Shown: positions 16,709 through 26,829, counted from the first letter of the stretch. The stretch: DNA of 64,000 nt from Sva-07 sp963747375 (GCA_963747375.1 CAVVFL010000035.1:62001-126000); one strand, 5' to 3'. Notes: generated by a model from the sequence alone, not told the origin. Made by a program: numbers and translations.

Positions 16709-18827
16709 CTAGGGAGCGACGACGGTTGTCGTCGTCGTCGGCGCGACGGTCGTCGTCGGGGCCGGCGGGGTCGTCGTGGTGGTCGTCGTCGTCGGTGGGA
16801 TCGTCGTGACGGGTGCAACGGCGCGACCCACGGTGATCGTGATCCCCGAACCCGGGTCGACCTGGGAACCGGCGGGCAGGCTCTGCGCCACGACACGGCC
16901 GTCGTCGGGGCTGCCGGCGGCCACGTCGATGTAGGTCACGCTCGGCACGAGACCCTGTTCGGTCAACGTGTTGCGAGCCTGCGCCTCCGTGCGACCGACC
17001 ACGGCCGGGACCGTCACAGGCTCTGGTCCATTGGACACGATGATCAACACGTCGCTGCCCTTTGCGATCAACTCGCCGGGTCCGGGCCGGATCTCCATCA
17101 CGGTGCCAGCGGGCACGGTTGAACTCGAGCGCACGTCCGTGGTGACGACGAAGTCGTACGGCGCAGCCTGCAGGAGCGCCCGTGCCTCGACCTCGGTCAT
17201 CCCGATCACTTCACCGGGCACCTGGACACTCGACAGCGGGGCCGCGACGACGAGATTCACGACGGTGCCCTGCAGTGCCGGGGTGCCCGCGGCCGGGTCG
17301 CTGGAGATCACTGTGTTCTCGGCCAGATCGTCGCGTTCCTGGTTCGTGATCGTCCCGACCACGAACCCGTCGGCGGCGAGGAGCGAACTCGCCTCGGTGA
17401 TCGGCAGGGTCACCACATTGGGGACCGGCACCAGTTGCGGGTCGGGGTTGAAGAAGACCTCGACGGTGTCGTCCTTGAGGATCAACGTGCCGGCCGGAGG
17501 GTCGGTGCGCATGACGAAGTCGACCGCGACGAGTGAGCTCTCCTCGGGTGTCGTGACGAATCGGATGTTCTTCGGCGGTGAGGTCGGCGGTGACCTCCTC
17601 GAGCGGCTTGTTCGTGTAGTCGTCGAGGACGAACTGGTTGGGTTCGGCGTCGCCGTTGTCGCCGCCGAGCGCCTGGAACAGCAGAACACCACCGACGACG
17701 AGGAGGATCAGCGCGACGAACGCGCCCAGCGCATACCAACCGGTGCGCGACGGGTTGGTGTCGTAGTACATCGCGTCGGCCGATGCGCCGGTCGGGTATC
17801 CCGCCTCGACCATGCCGGTCGAGGGCACCGAGTCGGCGCGAGGTGCGGCGCCGGGAATCATGCCGGTGGGGGCGACGGTCGGATTGACGGTCGTTGCACC
17901 GACAGCAGCGCCCGCGATGGCTCCCGCGGCGGCAGCGCCGGCGACCGCGGCGCGAGCGTTCGCCGCCGCGGCAAGTGCCTGGACCGGCTCGTCGTTGCGG
18001 AACCGGCGAAGGTCGTCACGGAGCGCCGCGGCGCTCGGGTAGCGCATCTTCGGGTCCTTGGCGAGGAGCTTGGCGACGATCGCTTCGAACGATCGCGGAA
18101 CATCCGCGACGATCTGCACCAGCGGTTGCGGCGCGTCGTGGACCTGCTTGTACGCGATGCTCACCGGGTTCTCGCCGGTGAACGGTGGTCGTCCGGCCAC
18201 CATTTCGTACATGACGATGCCGAGCGAGTACAGGTCGCTGCGCGGGTCGGGCTGCGCTCCTTGGGCCTGCTCAGGCGAGAAGTACGTCGCCGTGCCCATG
18301 ACCGAGCCCACCTGGGTGAGGTTCGACTCGGTCGGGGCGTTGAGGGCTCGCGCAATGCCGAAGTCGGCGACCTTCACCTGGCCGTTGGTGCCGATCAGGA
18401 TGTTCGCGGGCTTGATGTCACGGTGGGCGACGTGGTTGTCGTGGGCGAACCCCAGCGCCGCAGCGACCTCGCTGGCGATCTCGGCAGCCTGCTTCGAGGT
18501 GAGCTGCTTGTTGGTGGAGAGGATCTCGGCCAGGGTGCGACCCTGAACTTCCTCCATGACGATGAAGTACGTGCCCTCGAACTTGCCCCAGTCGTAGACG
18601 TTGACGATGTTGGGGTGCGACAGGCTGGCGGCCGACTGTGCTTCGCGCCGGAACCGCTCGACGAAGTTCGCATCGGTGGCGAACTCCGGGAAGAGCACCT
18701 TCACGGCGACCTGGCGATCGAGCAGGAGATCGCGCGCGGAGAAGACGTCGGCCATCCCGCCGCGTCCGATCCGCTTGTGGATCTCGTACCGGTCATTGAT
18801 GACCGTCGCCTCGCCGTTGTTCGTCAC
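16709..18827 (-). CDS. pknB: PASTA-domain serine/threonine protein kinase (PknB type; frame broken once)
   Basis: Translated from GTG 18827. The kinase domain has GRGGMADVF (glycine loop), AVKVLFPEF (ATP lysine), HRDIKPANIL (catalytic loop), KVADFGIARA (Mg loop) and SDLYSLGIVMYEM. An Ala/Gly-rich juxtamembrane linker precedes one transmembrane helix (WYALGAFVALILLVVGGVLL). The extracellular part has about four PASTA repeats, then a threonine-rich tail. Near 17575 the frame shifts by one base within the first PASTA repeat; both sides are homologous, so an indel error is likely. The PASTA region should sense muropeptide or lipid II. pknA is missing from its usual place. Confidence 0.87.
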
Positions 18828-18922
18828 GTTGTGCCTTCTGCGCTGGAACACGGGTTCTCGGCGCTGGGCAAGGTTACCGAGCCGTGGCCTGCCATTGCTG
18901 GCAGGCGCACGGCGACTCACGC

Positions 18923-20449
18923 TCACGTGCCACCCCCGGGAACGGCCGGGGTCACGGGCTGCGATCCGGCGCCCGTGAGGAGGAAGTCGAGCATGCCCTT
19001 GGCGATCGGGCCGGCGAGACGGCCACCGGTGACGGCGACGTCGGGTGTCGACTGGGCGTTGGTCAGCACGACCGACACGGCGTACTGCGGATTGTCGGCC
19101 GGAGCGAAGGCGATGATCCAGGCATGTGACAGGTCGGGATTCGAGGGGACGCCGAGCTGGGCCGTACCGGTCTTGGCTGCAACCGGGATGCCGCCCTCGA
19201 GCGCGATGCAGCAGCTGGCGGTGCCCCGCTCGGCGACGCCGATCATCAGCTGGCGCTCGATCTCGGCGGTGGCCGGCGAGATCGGGGTCTTCCAGACCTC
19301 GGGCGACGTCTGATCGAGCACGCGGCCTCCCTGGTCGTAGGTCGCCTGCACGGCGTACGGCTTCATCATCTGGCCGCCGTTGGCGATTGCGCCCGCCACC
19401 ATCGCCATGTGCAACGGCACCATCTGCACCTCGCTCTGGCCGAACCCGCGGATCGCCAGGAGAGGGAGTTCCTCGCTCAGGTTGTCGGTGTTGCCGAACG
19501 TGCTCGCAATCGGGCGCGGCAGGTCGATCGGCAACTCTTCGCCGATGCCCCACGCCTTGGTCCCTTCGACCATCGCCTCCGGCCCGAGCAGGGTGGCGAT
19601 CTGGGCGAACGGGATGTTGCAGCTGCGGGCGAACACCGTGGCGAGGTCGCCGCCGCACAGGCTGCCGTTGTAGTTCTGGATCGGGTCGCTCGTCTGGGGT
19701 GGCACCCACTCGCGTGCGTTCTCGAACGTGTTGTCGAGCGTGATCAGTCCGGATTCGAGCGCGATGCCGGTGGTGATCACCTTGAAGGTCGATCCGGGCA
19801 TGTAGCGCTCCTGATATGCCTGGGCGAGCAGGGGGTTGCCGTCGGCATTCTGGAGTTCGGTGAGGATGCCCTCGGCGACGTCGAAGTCGGCGTTGACGAA
19901 GGTGTTCGGGTCGTAGCTCGGGTTGCTGTACATGGCGCGGATCGCGCCGGTCTTCGGTTCGATGACCGTGACCGAACCCGTTTGCCCCCCGAGGAGGAAC
20001 TTGGCCACCTCTTGGGCGTCCTTGCGCACGGCGAGCTCCACGCTGCCCGTCGTTTCGACGGTGCCGCCGAGCAGATCACCGAGGCCGCGTACCTGCTGTT
20101 CGGTGGTGGTGCCCGTGAGCACATCGCCGTAGAGCCGTTCCACCTGTGTCGACCCGAACGCGAACGTGTAGTACCCGGTGATGTCGGAGAGGAGATCGCC
20201 GGTCGGGTACTCACGGCGATAGTTGTACGGCTCGCCCGGCGCCGTGGGGAACGACACCGCGGCGACGACGCCGTCGTCGGTGACGATCGGGCCGCGCGGC
20301 CGGTTGAACTCCCTGAGCACTTGTCGGGTGTTGTCGAAGCGGGCATCGAGCTCCGGCTTGCGCCCGACCTGCCAGTAGTTGAGCGCGACGAACAACACGA
20401 CGTAGCAGACCATGAGGCCGACCGCGAGCTGGCGGATCTGGCGGTTCAT
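18923..20449 (-). CDS. pbpA: Class B penicillin-binding protein (PbpA)
   Basis: A 508-residue transpeptidase with one N-terminal helix (LAVGLMVCYVVLFVALNYW). The start is ATG 20449; the longer frame overlaps rodA without homology. Catalytic motifs are MPGSTFKV (SxxK serine), ARSCNIPF (SxN) and VAAKTGTAQ (KTG). It cross-links peptidoglycan during elongation together with RodA, its upstream neighbour 11 bp away. The C-terminus is Pro/Gly-rich. Two adjacent cysteines near the active-site domain (TASCCIALEGG) are unusual and might form a structural disulfide. Confidence 0.9.
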   Translation of the reverse strand: MNRQIRQLAVGLMVCYVVLFVALNYWQVGRKPELDARFDNTRQVLREFNRPRGPIVTDDGVVAAVSFPTAPGEPYNYRREYPTGDLLSDITGYYTFAFGSTQVERLYGDVLTGTTTEQQVRGLGDLLGGTVETTGSVELAVRKDAQEVAKFLLGGQTGSVTVIEPKTGAIRAMYSNPSYDPNTFVNADFDVAEGILTELQNADGNPLLAQAYQERYMPGSTFKVITTGIALESGLITLDNTFENAREWVPPQTSDPIQNYNGSLCGGDLATVFARSCNIPFAQIATLLGPEAMVEGTKAWGIGEELPIDLPRPIASTFGNTDNLSEELPLLAIRGFGQSEVQMVPLHMAMVAGAIANGGQMMKPYAVQATYDQGGRVLDQTSPEVWKTPISPATAEIERQLMIGVAERGTASCCIALEGGIPVAAKTGTAQLGVPSNPDLSHAWIIAFAPADNPQYAVSVVLTNAQSTPDVAVTGGRLAGPIAKGMLDFLLTGAGSQPVTPAVPGGGT

Positions 20450-20459
20450 GCGGGGTCTC

Positions 20460-21884
20460 TCACGCCAGGGTCCGTGGTTCGGCTCGGCGGAGCTGTCGCG
20501 TGAGGCGCCACGCCTTCCATCGTTCACTGGGCGTCGGGTCGTCGGGGAGCTCGCCCAGCCGGCGCGCCGACGAGTCCGACAATCGGATCAGCAGCGCCAA
20601 CAGCACGTAGTTCGCCACGAGCGACGAACCGCCGTAGCTGACGAACGGCAGCGTGATGCCGGTGAGCGGCACCACCTTGATGACGCCGGCGATGATGATG
20701 AAGCCCTGGATGCCCACGATCGTGGTGAGGCCGACCGCGAGGAGCTTCTCGAAGGTGCGGTCGGTGCGCAACGCGATGCGAAGCCCGGCGCCCACGATGA
20801 GGACGAAGGCCATCAGCACCGCTGTGGCGCCGATCAGTCCCCACTCCTCGCCGATGGAGGAGAAGATGAAGTCGTTCTGAGCCTCGGGTACCTGCCCGGG
20901 GTTGCCACGGCCGAGTCCGGTACCCGTGAGTCCTCCGTCGGCGAGGCCGTACAGCGACTGGATGATCTGATAGCCCTTGTCGAGCGGGTCGGCCCACGGA
21001 TCGAGCCAGTTGTCGACGCGGGTCTGGACGTGGCCGAACTGTGTCCACGAGAAGTAGGCGGCCGCGCCGAACAGCACGACACCGATCAACAGGTAGCTCA
21101 GGCGTTCGGTGGCCACCCACATCATCACGACGAAGAGGGTGAAGAACAGCAGCGACGAACCGAGGTCCTTCTGGAACACCATCACCACCACCGCGAATCC
21201 CCACGCCATGATGATCGGCGCGATGTAGCGCGGTTCGGGGAGGTGCAACGGACCCACCTTCCACGTCGAGGCGGCGATCAACTCCCGGCGGTCGGCGAGG
21301 TACGAAGCGAAGAAGATCGCCAGTGCGATCTTGGCGAACTCGCCGGGCTGGAAGTTGATCGGGCCCAGGCTCACCCAGATGCGGGCGCCGTTGATGTTCA
21401 CGCCGAGGCCGGGCGCCAGCGGCAGCAGGAGCAGGAACGCGCCTCCGAAGAAGAACAACCAGCTGTAACGGGCGAGGTCGGTGGCTCGTTGGACGATGAG
21501 GAGCGTGGCGACGAATGCACCGATCGCGATGAGGCTCCAGGTGGCCTGAAGCCCGGCGAGTTCGTCGTCGAGGCGGGCGATCATGACGAACCCGATGCCG
21601 TGGAGCAGGGCGGCGAGTGGCAGGAGGGTGCCGTCGGCCCCACGGGCGACGAGGCGCACGACGACGTGCGCGCCCAGCAGCAGCCCGAGCAGGATGGCGA
21701 CGAAGAAGATGATGCCCGGCGGGATCTCGGCGTTCGTGCCGAGCGCAGTGATGGTGTAGGCGGCGCCGGTGATCAATGCCGCCATGACGACGAGCGTCAA
21801 CTCGGTCGAGCGTCGGCTGCGTGCCAGTGGCGAATCGACGACGACGGGGGATTCCACGGAGATGGCGGCGTCGAGGTCACTCAT
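20460..21884 (-). CDS. rodA: SEDS-family peptidoglycan polymerase RodA
   Basis: A 474-residue protein with at least ten hydrophobic segments. SEDS signatures include GARIWVSLGPINFQPGEFAK, WLDPWADPLDKGYQIIQSL, GLGRGNPGQVPEAQNDFIF and ITLPFVSYGGSSLVANY, with the catalytic Asp region in the WxDP loop. It polymerises lipid II into glycan strands for lateral growth. In actinobacteria this copy is commonly called ftsW or rodA; the pairing with pbpA favours RodA. Start ATG 21884 lies about 20 bp after pstP's stop on the same strand. Confidence 0.9.
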   Translation of the reverse strand: MSDLDAAISVESPVVVDSPLARSRRSTELTLVVMAALITGAAYTITALGTNAEIPPGIIFFVAILLGLLLGAHVVVRLVARGADGTLLPLAALLHGIGFVMIARLDDELAGLQATWSLIAIGAFVATLLIVQRATDLARYSWLFFFGGAFLLLLPLAPGLGVNINGARIWVSLGPINFQPGEFAKIALAIFFASYLADRRELIAASTWKVGPLHLPEPRYIAPIIMAWGFAVVVMVFQKDLGSSLLFFTLFVVMMWVATERLSYLLIGVVLFGAAAYFSWTQFGHVQTRVDNWLDPWADPLDKGYQIIQSLYGLADGGLTGTGLGRGNPGQVPEAQNDFIFSSIGEEWGLIGATAVLMAFVLIVGAGLRIALRTDRTFEKLLAVGLTTIVGIQGFIIIAGVIKVVPLTGITLPFVSYGGSSLVANYVLLALLIRLSDSSARRLGELPDDPTPSERWKAWRLTRQLRRAEPRTLA

Positions 21885-21905
21885 GGCGGGAGCCGGGCAC
21901 CACCG

Positions 21906-23381
21906 TCACGGCGTTGCAGTGGTCGTCACTCCGGTGGGGGCGCCCGCCGCTGTCGTGGTCTCGGGGGCGAGTGTGGTCGTCGGCGCAACGGTGGTGGTCG
22001 TGGTCGTGGTCGTGGTGGTCGTGGTCGTCACGCCGTTTCGGATGTAGTTCGCGGCGGCATCGGCTGAATCGAATCCCGGTTGGTCGTCGATCTCGGTGGC
22101 GACATCGGGTTCGAACTCGCTGCGCTCGGGGCCACTCTCGTTGACGGCGGTGGGGTCGATCCACAAGACGCCGCCGGGGCGGCCCTGGTAGATGATCGCC
22201 TGGTCGGCGTCGTCGAACGCGACGAAGTAGCCGCTTCGCGCCCATGCCGAGAACACGACGAAGGACGCCACGACGGCTGCGGCGATCCCGAATCCGATGG
22301 CGAACCGCTTGACGTTCGAGCGCCGAGACGGCGATCCCGCGTTGGCGTCGGTTGCGCTCGGTGCGATGCCCGACGGTGGCGACTGGGAGGGGTCGGCATC
22401 GAGCTCGAGCGTGCCGGCCGGTGTCGGGTCGGCGCCACCATCGGCCCAGCGTGGCACGAGGTCGAGTTCCAGCGTCGAGTCGGGTGGGTCGTCGCCCTCG
22501 ATCACGTCGATGACGATGACGGTGATGTTGTCTCGTCCACCGGCGTCGTTGGCGAGTTTGACGAGCAGATCGGCCGCGTGTTGAGGATCCGACTCGGCGG
22601 CGAGCGTCTCGGTGATGTCGTCGTCGTCGATCTCGTCGACCAGACCGTCGCTGCAGAGTACGAAACGATCACCGCGGATGAGGGGGAGTGTCCACCAGTC
22701 GACCCGCACGTCGGGTTCGATGCCGAGGGCGCGCGTGATGATGTTGCGTCGCGGGTGGTTGCGCGCCTCGGCCTCGCTGAGGTGTCCGGTCGAAACGAGT
22801 TCCTGTACGTAGCTGTGGTCGACGGTGACCCGACGGAGCCGACCGTGACGGAACAGATACGTGCGTGAATCACCGACGTTCGCGAGGATGAGGGCCTCGG
22901 TCGGCTCGGCCGGCACGATGGGAGTCACGTCGCCGGGAAGGGTCGGCGTGTCGGCGTCAGCGTCGCTCGTCGTGTTGGACGTTTCGTCGTCGGTCGGTTC
23001 GGAGTCGGCCGCGGGCGGCGCGATCTGATCGCCGGTGTCGATGTTCGGTTCGGCCCGGCCTGCGTAGTGGTCGCCGATGACGGCGATGGCGGTGATCGTG
23101 GTGCCCATGCCGGCCTGGCCGGGGTTGGCGATCGCGGCGCGGAAGATGTCGCTGTTGGCGGTGCGGATTGCGGCCACGACCGTCTCGGCGGCGGGCAACT
23201 CGTCGCCGTCGAGGAGTTCGGCGATGCGCTCGACGGCGATCTGGCTCGCGACCTCACCCGCTTCGTGACCACCCATGCCATCGGCCACGGCGAAGACCGT
23301 CGGGGTGACGAGCAGGCTGTCCTCGTTGGCGGGCCGGATCTGGCCGGTGTGAGTCGTGGCGCCGACGCGGAGATTGGCCAT
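21906..23381 (-). CDS. pstP: PP2C-type Ser/Thr phosphatase with a long acidic insert (PstP)
   Basis: A 491-residue membrane-anchored phosphatase. Metal-binding motifs are RPANEDSLL, VADGMGGHEAGE, CSDGLVDEI and GGRDNITVIVIDV. One transmembrane helix (FAIGFGIAAAVVASFVVFSAW, about residue 375) leads to a short external part ending in a Thr repeat. Between strands ITAIAVIGDHY and ALILANVGDSRTYLF lies an extra segment of about 55 residues rich in Asp, Thr and Pro, absent from PstP/PrpC proteins, where the strands normally adjoin. It dephosphorylates PknB targets. TGATG couples its start to fhaB. Confidence 0.88.
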   Translation of the reverse strand: MANLRVGATTHTGQIRPANEDSLLVTPTVFAVADGMGGHEAGEVASQIAVERIAELLDGDELPAAETVVAAIRTANSDIFRAAIANPGQAGMGTTITAIAVIGDHYAGRAEPNIDTGDQIAPPAADSEPTDDETSNTTSDADADTPTLPGDVTPIVPAEPTEALILANVGDSRTYLFRHGRLRRVTVDHSYVQELVSTGHLSEAEARNHPRRNIITRALGIEPDVRVDWWTLPLIRGDRFVLCSDGLVDEIDDDDITETLAAESDPQHAADLLVKLANDAGGRDNITVIVIDVIEGDDPPDSTLELDLVPRWADGGADPTPAGTLELDADPSQSPPSGIAPSATDANAGSPSRRSNVKRFAIGFGIAAAVVASFVVFSAWARSGYFVAFDDADQAIIYQGRPGGVLWIDPTAVNESGPERSEFEPDVATEIDDQPGFDSADAAANYIRNGVTTTTTTTTTTTTTVAPTTTLAPETTTAAGAPTGVTTTATP

Positions 23382-23914
23382 CACTGCGCTTCGATCAGGG
23401 TGGTGCCGACCTGGATGCGATCGCCCGGGTGCAGGAGTTTGGCGCCGACGAGCTTGGAACCGTTGTGGAACGTGCCGTTCGTCGAACCGAGGTCCTCGAC
23501 CATGGGCTGGCCCTCGTAGTCGAACACCCGCAGGTGGAGCTGTGACACGAAGGCGTCGTCGTCGATCATGATCGTGCATCCGGGTTCGCGACCGAGCGTG
23601 ACCTCACCCGACAGCGCAACGCTGACGCCCCGTCGTGCCTTCGGCTCGAGGATCACCAGTCGACTCGCACGTTCCCGGGCCTGCTTCTTGGCCTTCTTGG
23701 CCTGTTTCCGGTCCTTCGTTTGCGTTGTTGCGGGAGTTGCGATCGGACGGGGCACCTGGGGCGGGCGCGCCTGCGCGGCCCTCGGGTTGCCCAGGGCCGG
23801 GCGGCGCGTCGGTGTGCGGACCTCGCTCCACACCGCCCACAGGACGCGCGCGAAGAACAGGTAGAGCAGTCCGAGGAGAACGAACTTGAGGAGGTTGAGG
23901 ACTTGGTCGGTCAT
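23381..23914 (-). CDS. fhaB: FHA-domain protein FhaB (FipA type)
   Basis: A 177-residue protein with an N-terminal transmembrane helix (LLKFVLLGLLYLFFARVLW), a basic Pro/Ala/Lys linker and a C-terminal FHA domain. The phosphothreonine-binding pattern is TLGREPGCTIMIDDDAFVSQLHLR followed by DLGSTNGTF. In mycobacteria FhaB binds FtsZ/FtsQ and phosphorylated partners. Here Gln replaces the usual SRxH arginine (SQLHLR), a visible deviation in a phosphate-contact position that could weaken pThr recognition. Its stop overlaps pstP's start. Confidence 0.88.
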   Translation of the reverse strand: MTDQVLNLLKFVLLGLLYLFFARVLWAVWSEVRTPTRRPALGNPRAAQARPPQVPRPIATPATTQTKDRKQAKKAKKQARERASRLVILEPKARRGVSVALSGEVTLGREPGCTIMIDDDAFVSQLHLRVFDYEGQPMVEDLGSTNGTFHNGSKLVGAKLLHPGDRIQVGTTLIEAQ

Positions 23915-23941
23915 GGCGGGGGAGCCGGCTGCTCCAGCGGG

Positions 23942-24604
23942 TCAGGAGGCCTCGAACCGAAGGTGGGTGGAGCCGACGCTGATGATGTCACCGTCGCTGA
24001 GCCGCTGTTCGCCGGTGATCTTGATTCCATTGATCATCGTGCCATTCGTGGATCCCAGGTCGACCACCACGTAGGCGGTCGTGCCGGCTCGGACCTCGGC
24101 ATGGCGGCGGCTGATGTTGCTGTCGTTCACGGCGATGGTGCACTCGGGCAGGCGACCGATGCTGATCGGCGCGGTGTTGATGTAGACGCGTTCGCCCGAT
24201 GGCAGCACGAGCGATCCCATTCCCGGCCCGGTTGCGGCCTGCTTGAGTTGGCTGACGATGCTGAAACGTCCGCCTCGCAGGTCGTTGTCGACCGCGAGGT
24301 GCACCGTGACCGGCCCCATGAAGTGGTAGCCCTCTTCTCGGGCGTACTCACGTGCGGCCTCGGCCAGCTCGGAGACGAGCGCATCCTCGATGTCGCCGAA
24401 TCCGGCGTGGTCGACAGCGTTCAGCCTGACCGTGAAGTCGTTGGGGACGATTCGGCGGCCCTTGACGTCGACGGAGCGATTGTCATCCATTTCGCGGACG
24501 AGACGACGTCCGAGTTCGATGGGGCGGATCGATCCGCGCGAACGACGAGAGAACACACCATCGACCATACGCTCCAGACGGTGCTCCAGTGACTGCAATC
24601 CCAT
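23942..24604 (-). CDS. fhaA: FHA-domain protein FhaA
   Basis: A 220-residue protein starting at ATG 24604 (MGLQSLEHRLERMVDG). The N-terminal FhaA domain (DUF3662) contains IRPIELGRRLVREMDDNRSV and VPNDFTVRL. The C-terminal FHA domain has SIGRLPECTIAVNDSNISRRHAEVR and VDLGSTNGTMING with an intact SRRH motif. Mycobacterial FhaA binds phosphorylated MviN pseudokinase and modulates peptidoglycan synthesis. It is far shorter than mycobacterial FhaA, lacking the long disordered linker. First gene of the six-gene minus-strand unit ending with pknB. Confidence 0.9.
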   Translation of the reverse strand: MGLQSLEHRLERMVDGVFSRRSRGSIRPIELGRRLVREMDDNRSVDVKGRRIVPNDFTVRLNAVDHAGFGDIEDALVSELAEAAREYAREEGYHFMGPVTVHLAVDNDLRGGRFSIVSQLKQAATGPGMGSLVLPSGERVYINTAPISIGRLPECTIAVNDSNISRRHAEVRAGTTAYVVVDLGSTNGTMINGIKITGEQRLSDGDIISVGSTHLRFEAS

Positions 24605-24774
24605 GGTGGGTTGCGAGGCTACTGCCCGTCGCCGCACCCCCGTCATCGCCCCGGAATCGTTCTACCGAGCGATGAGCTTCGGGGTGCAGAGGGTGCGCCG
24701 GAATCTCATCGCACGAGACGAGCTCGGCGCGTGGGATCGTTGCGGGGGTGCGCTAGCGTTCTGGGCTCCACTTT

Positions 24775-24857
24775 CCGCGAGTGGCGGAATGGCAGACGCG
24801 CCAGCTTCAGGTGCTGGTGTCCGAAAGGGCGTGGGGGTTCAAGTCCCCCCTCGCGCA
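24775..24857 (+). tRNA. tRNA-Leu (anticodon CAG)
   Basis: An 83-nt cloverleaf. The anticodon arm is CCAGC-TTCAGGT-GCTGG with CAG at the anticodon position. A long variable arm, TGTCCGAAAGGGCGT, is typical of tRNA-Leu, and the T arm GGGGG-TTCAAGT-CCCCC is perfect. The acceptor stem CCGCGAG/CTCGCGC pairs except for a C-C mismatch at position 1-72. The CCA end is not encoded. tRNA-Leu at this point also matches the mycobacterial cluster order. Confidence 0.92.
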
Positions 24858-24858
24858 C

Positions 24859-24889
24859 GAGAAATTCCTTGCACTGCAAGGGATTTCTC
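24859..24889 (+). terminator. Hairpin after tRNA-Leu
   Basis: GAGAAATTCCTTGCA pairs with TGCAAGGGATTTCTC with one mismatch, 1 bp beyond the tRNA discriminator base. A factor-independent terminator for the tRNA is likely, though no T-tract follows. Confidence 0.7.
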
Positions 24890-24940
24890 CGCGTCTGGAG
24901 GCGATCGCGTAGAGTCCGGTCCGGGGAGGTGCGTTGACCC

Positions 24941-26819
24941 GTGAGTGAAACGGACACGACCACTTCGCAGCGATGGGCGCGGGTGGCCAACGTCGTGCCA
25001 ATCCTGCACTGGCTCCCGACGTATCGGCGCAGCCGGCTGCGCAACGACCTGTTTGCCGGTGCGATCGTCGCCACGTTGCTCGTTCCGCAGTCACTCGGCT
25101 ACGCAACCATCGCCGGCGTTCCTGTGCAGGTGGGGCTGTACGCGGTTCCGCTCGCACTGCTCGCCTACGGGGTGTTGGGATCATCACCCCAGTTGATCGT
25201 CGGACCCGCCTCGACGGTTGCGATCGTGTCCGGATCGCTGGTGGCGGACATCTCCCGGGACAATCCCCAGGACGCGATCGCGATCACGTCGGCTCTGGCC
25301 GTGGCAGCAGGGATCGTGCTGGTCGTGGCCGGCGTGCTGCGGATCTCGTGGCTCGCCGAGTTCCTGTCCAAGCCGATCGTGACGGGATTCGTGCTCGGGC
25401 TCACCCTGACCATCATCATCGGCGAGGTGCCGACGTTGCTCGGCTTTCCCAAGCCGTCAGGTGATCTGATCGGCGTGTTGGTGCGCACGATCGAAAGCCT
25501 CGACGAGACTCATACGCAGACGGCCGTCGTGGGTGGTCTTGCGCTCGTCGCGTTGTTCGCCGGTCGCCGGTTTGCTCCGCGCGTCCCGTGGGGCCTCGTG
25601 ACGCTGGTGCTCGGTGTGGTGGCATCTCGCGTGTTCGACCTGGAGGCCGAGGGCGTGGCGATGATCGGTGAGGTTCCGTCCGGGCTCCCTCCTCTCGGCT
25701 TGCCCCTGATCCCGCGCAACGACATCGGGGCGGTCGTCGTCGGCGGGATGTCGCTCGGCCTCGTCGCCCTCGCCGAAGGGCTGGCAGCCACCCGTCTGTT
25801 TGCCACTCGTGGTGGCTATCGGGTCGAGACCAACCGCGAGCTCGTCGGCATGGGCGCTGCCAATGTCGCCGCCGGATTCTCCGGTGGACTCGCCGTGGCG
25901 GGGAGTCTTTCCAAGACGGCCACCGCCGACCAGGCCGGCAGCGGGAGCCAGATCACCGGGCTGACGGCCGCCGTGTTCACCACGATCGTGCTCGTGCGCG
26001 TTCACGTGGGTGTTCACCGACCTTCCTCAGGCGGTGCTCAGCGCGATCGTCGTCGCCGCGGTGTGGGGTCTGATCGACGTGTCGGCTCTTCGTCGATACC
26101 GCCGAGTCCGTCAGGCAGACTTCTTCGCCGCCGTGGTCGGTGTGGCAGGAGTCGTGCTGTTCGGGCCGCTCCCCGGGCTCGGCATCTCGATCGCCGCCTC
26201 ACTTCTGGCGATCGTCTACCGGTCCGCTTCACCGCGGATGGAGGTGCTCGGCAAGATCGACGGTGAGAAGGCGGCGTGGGGCAGGTTGCGTCATCATCCC
26301 GACCGGCGTCCGGTGCCCGGGGTCGTCGTGGTCCGGCTCGACGCACCGCTGTTCTGGGCGAATGCGTCGGCGTTCGAAGATCGGTTGCTCGCCGAGGTCG
26401 ACAGGCGGCCCGACACCAGGGCGCTCGTTCTCGATCTCGAGGCCACGACCCAGCTCGACACGACCAGCGCGGATGTCCTCACGCATCTGGCTGCCGAGCT
26501 GGAGGCTCGCCATGTCAGCGTCTACCTCGCTCGGGTTCTCCATGGCGTGGGATCGGTGTTGCATCGGTCGGGCTTCGGTGAGGTGGTGGGACCTGATCGC
26601 TTCTGGCACAGCATCTCGCAGTGCGTGCGCGCGGCTCGGCGCGACACCGGACTCAAGGGCGCCGGGACCGGCGCACACGCAGCGATGGTCGAAGGTGGAC
26701 CCCTTCACGACGATGTCGGGACGTTCGACAATGGCGACGCCGAAGTGCATGACGTGTTCGTGTGGGACGACGAGAAGGAGATGATCGACGGTGATCCCGG
26801 CGATCCGGCGACCTCGTGA
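24941..26819 (+). CDS. SulP-family anion transporter with STAS domain (frame broken once)
   Basis: Translated from GTG 24941 after GGGGAGG. The transmembrane core has ATLLVPQSLGYATIAGVP, VGPASTVAIVSGSL, and AGSLSKTATADQAGSGSQITG around helix 8-10. A one-base gain near 25998 (GTGCGCGTTC where GTGGCGTTC fits) shifts the frame; the rest continues FTDLPQAVLSAIVVAAVWG. The STAS domain has VVVVRLDAPLFWANASAFE and ALVLDLEATTQLDTTSADVL, followed by a 60-residue acidic tail. It transports sulfate, bicarbonate or a related anion by symport. The neighbouring molybdate operon may hint at oxyanion uptake, but that is inference. Confidence 0.85.
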
Positions 26820-26829
26820 GGTTGCCCGA

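Noticed and set aside
22028..22060. Thr-rich coding tracts (pstP tail, pknB tail, ldt linker) considered as microsatellites of interest
   Set aside because: They are ordinary low-complexity extracellular linkers of actinobacterial envelope proteins.
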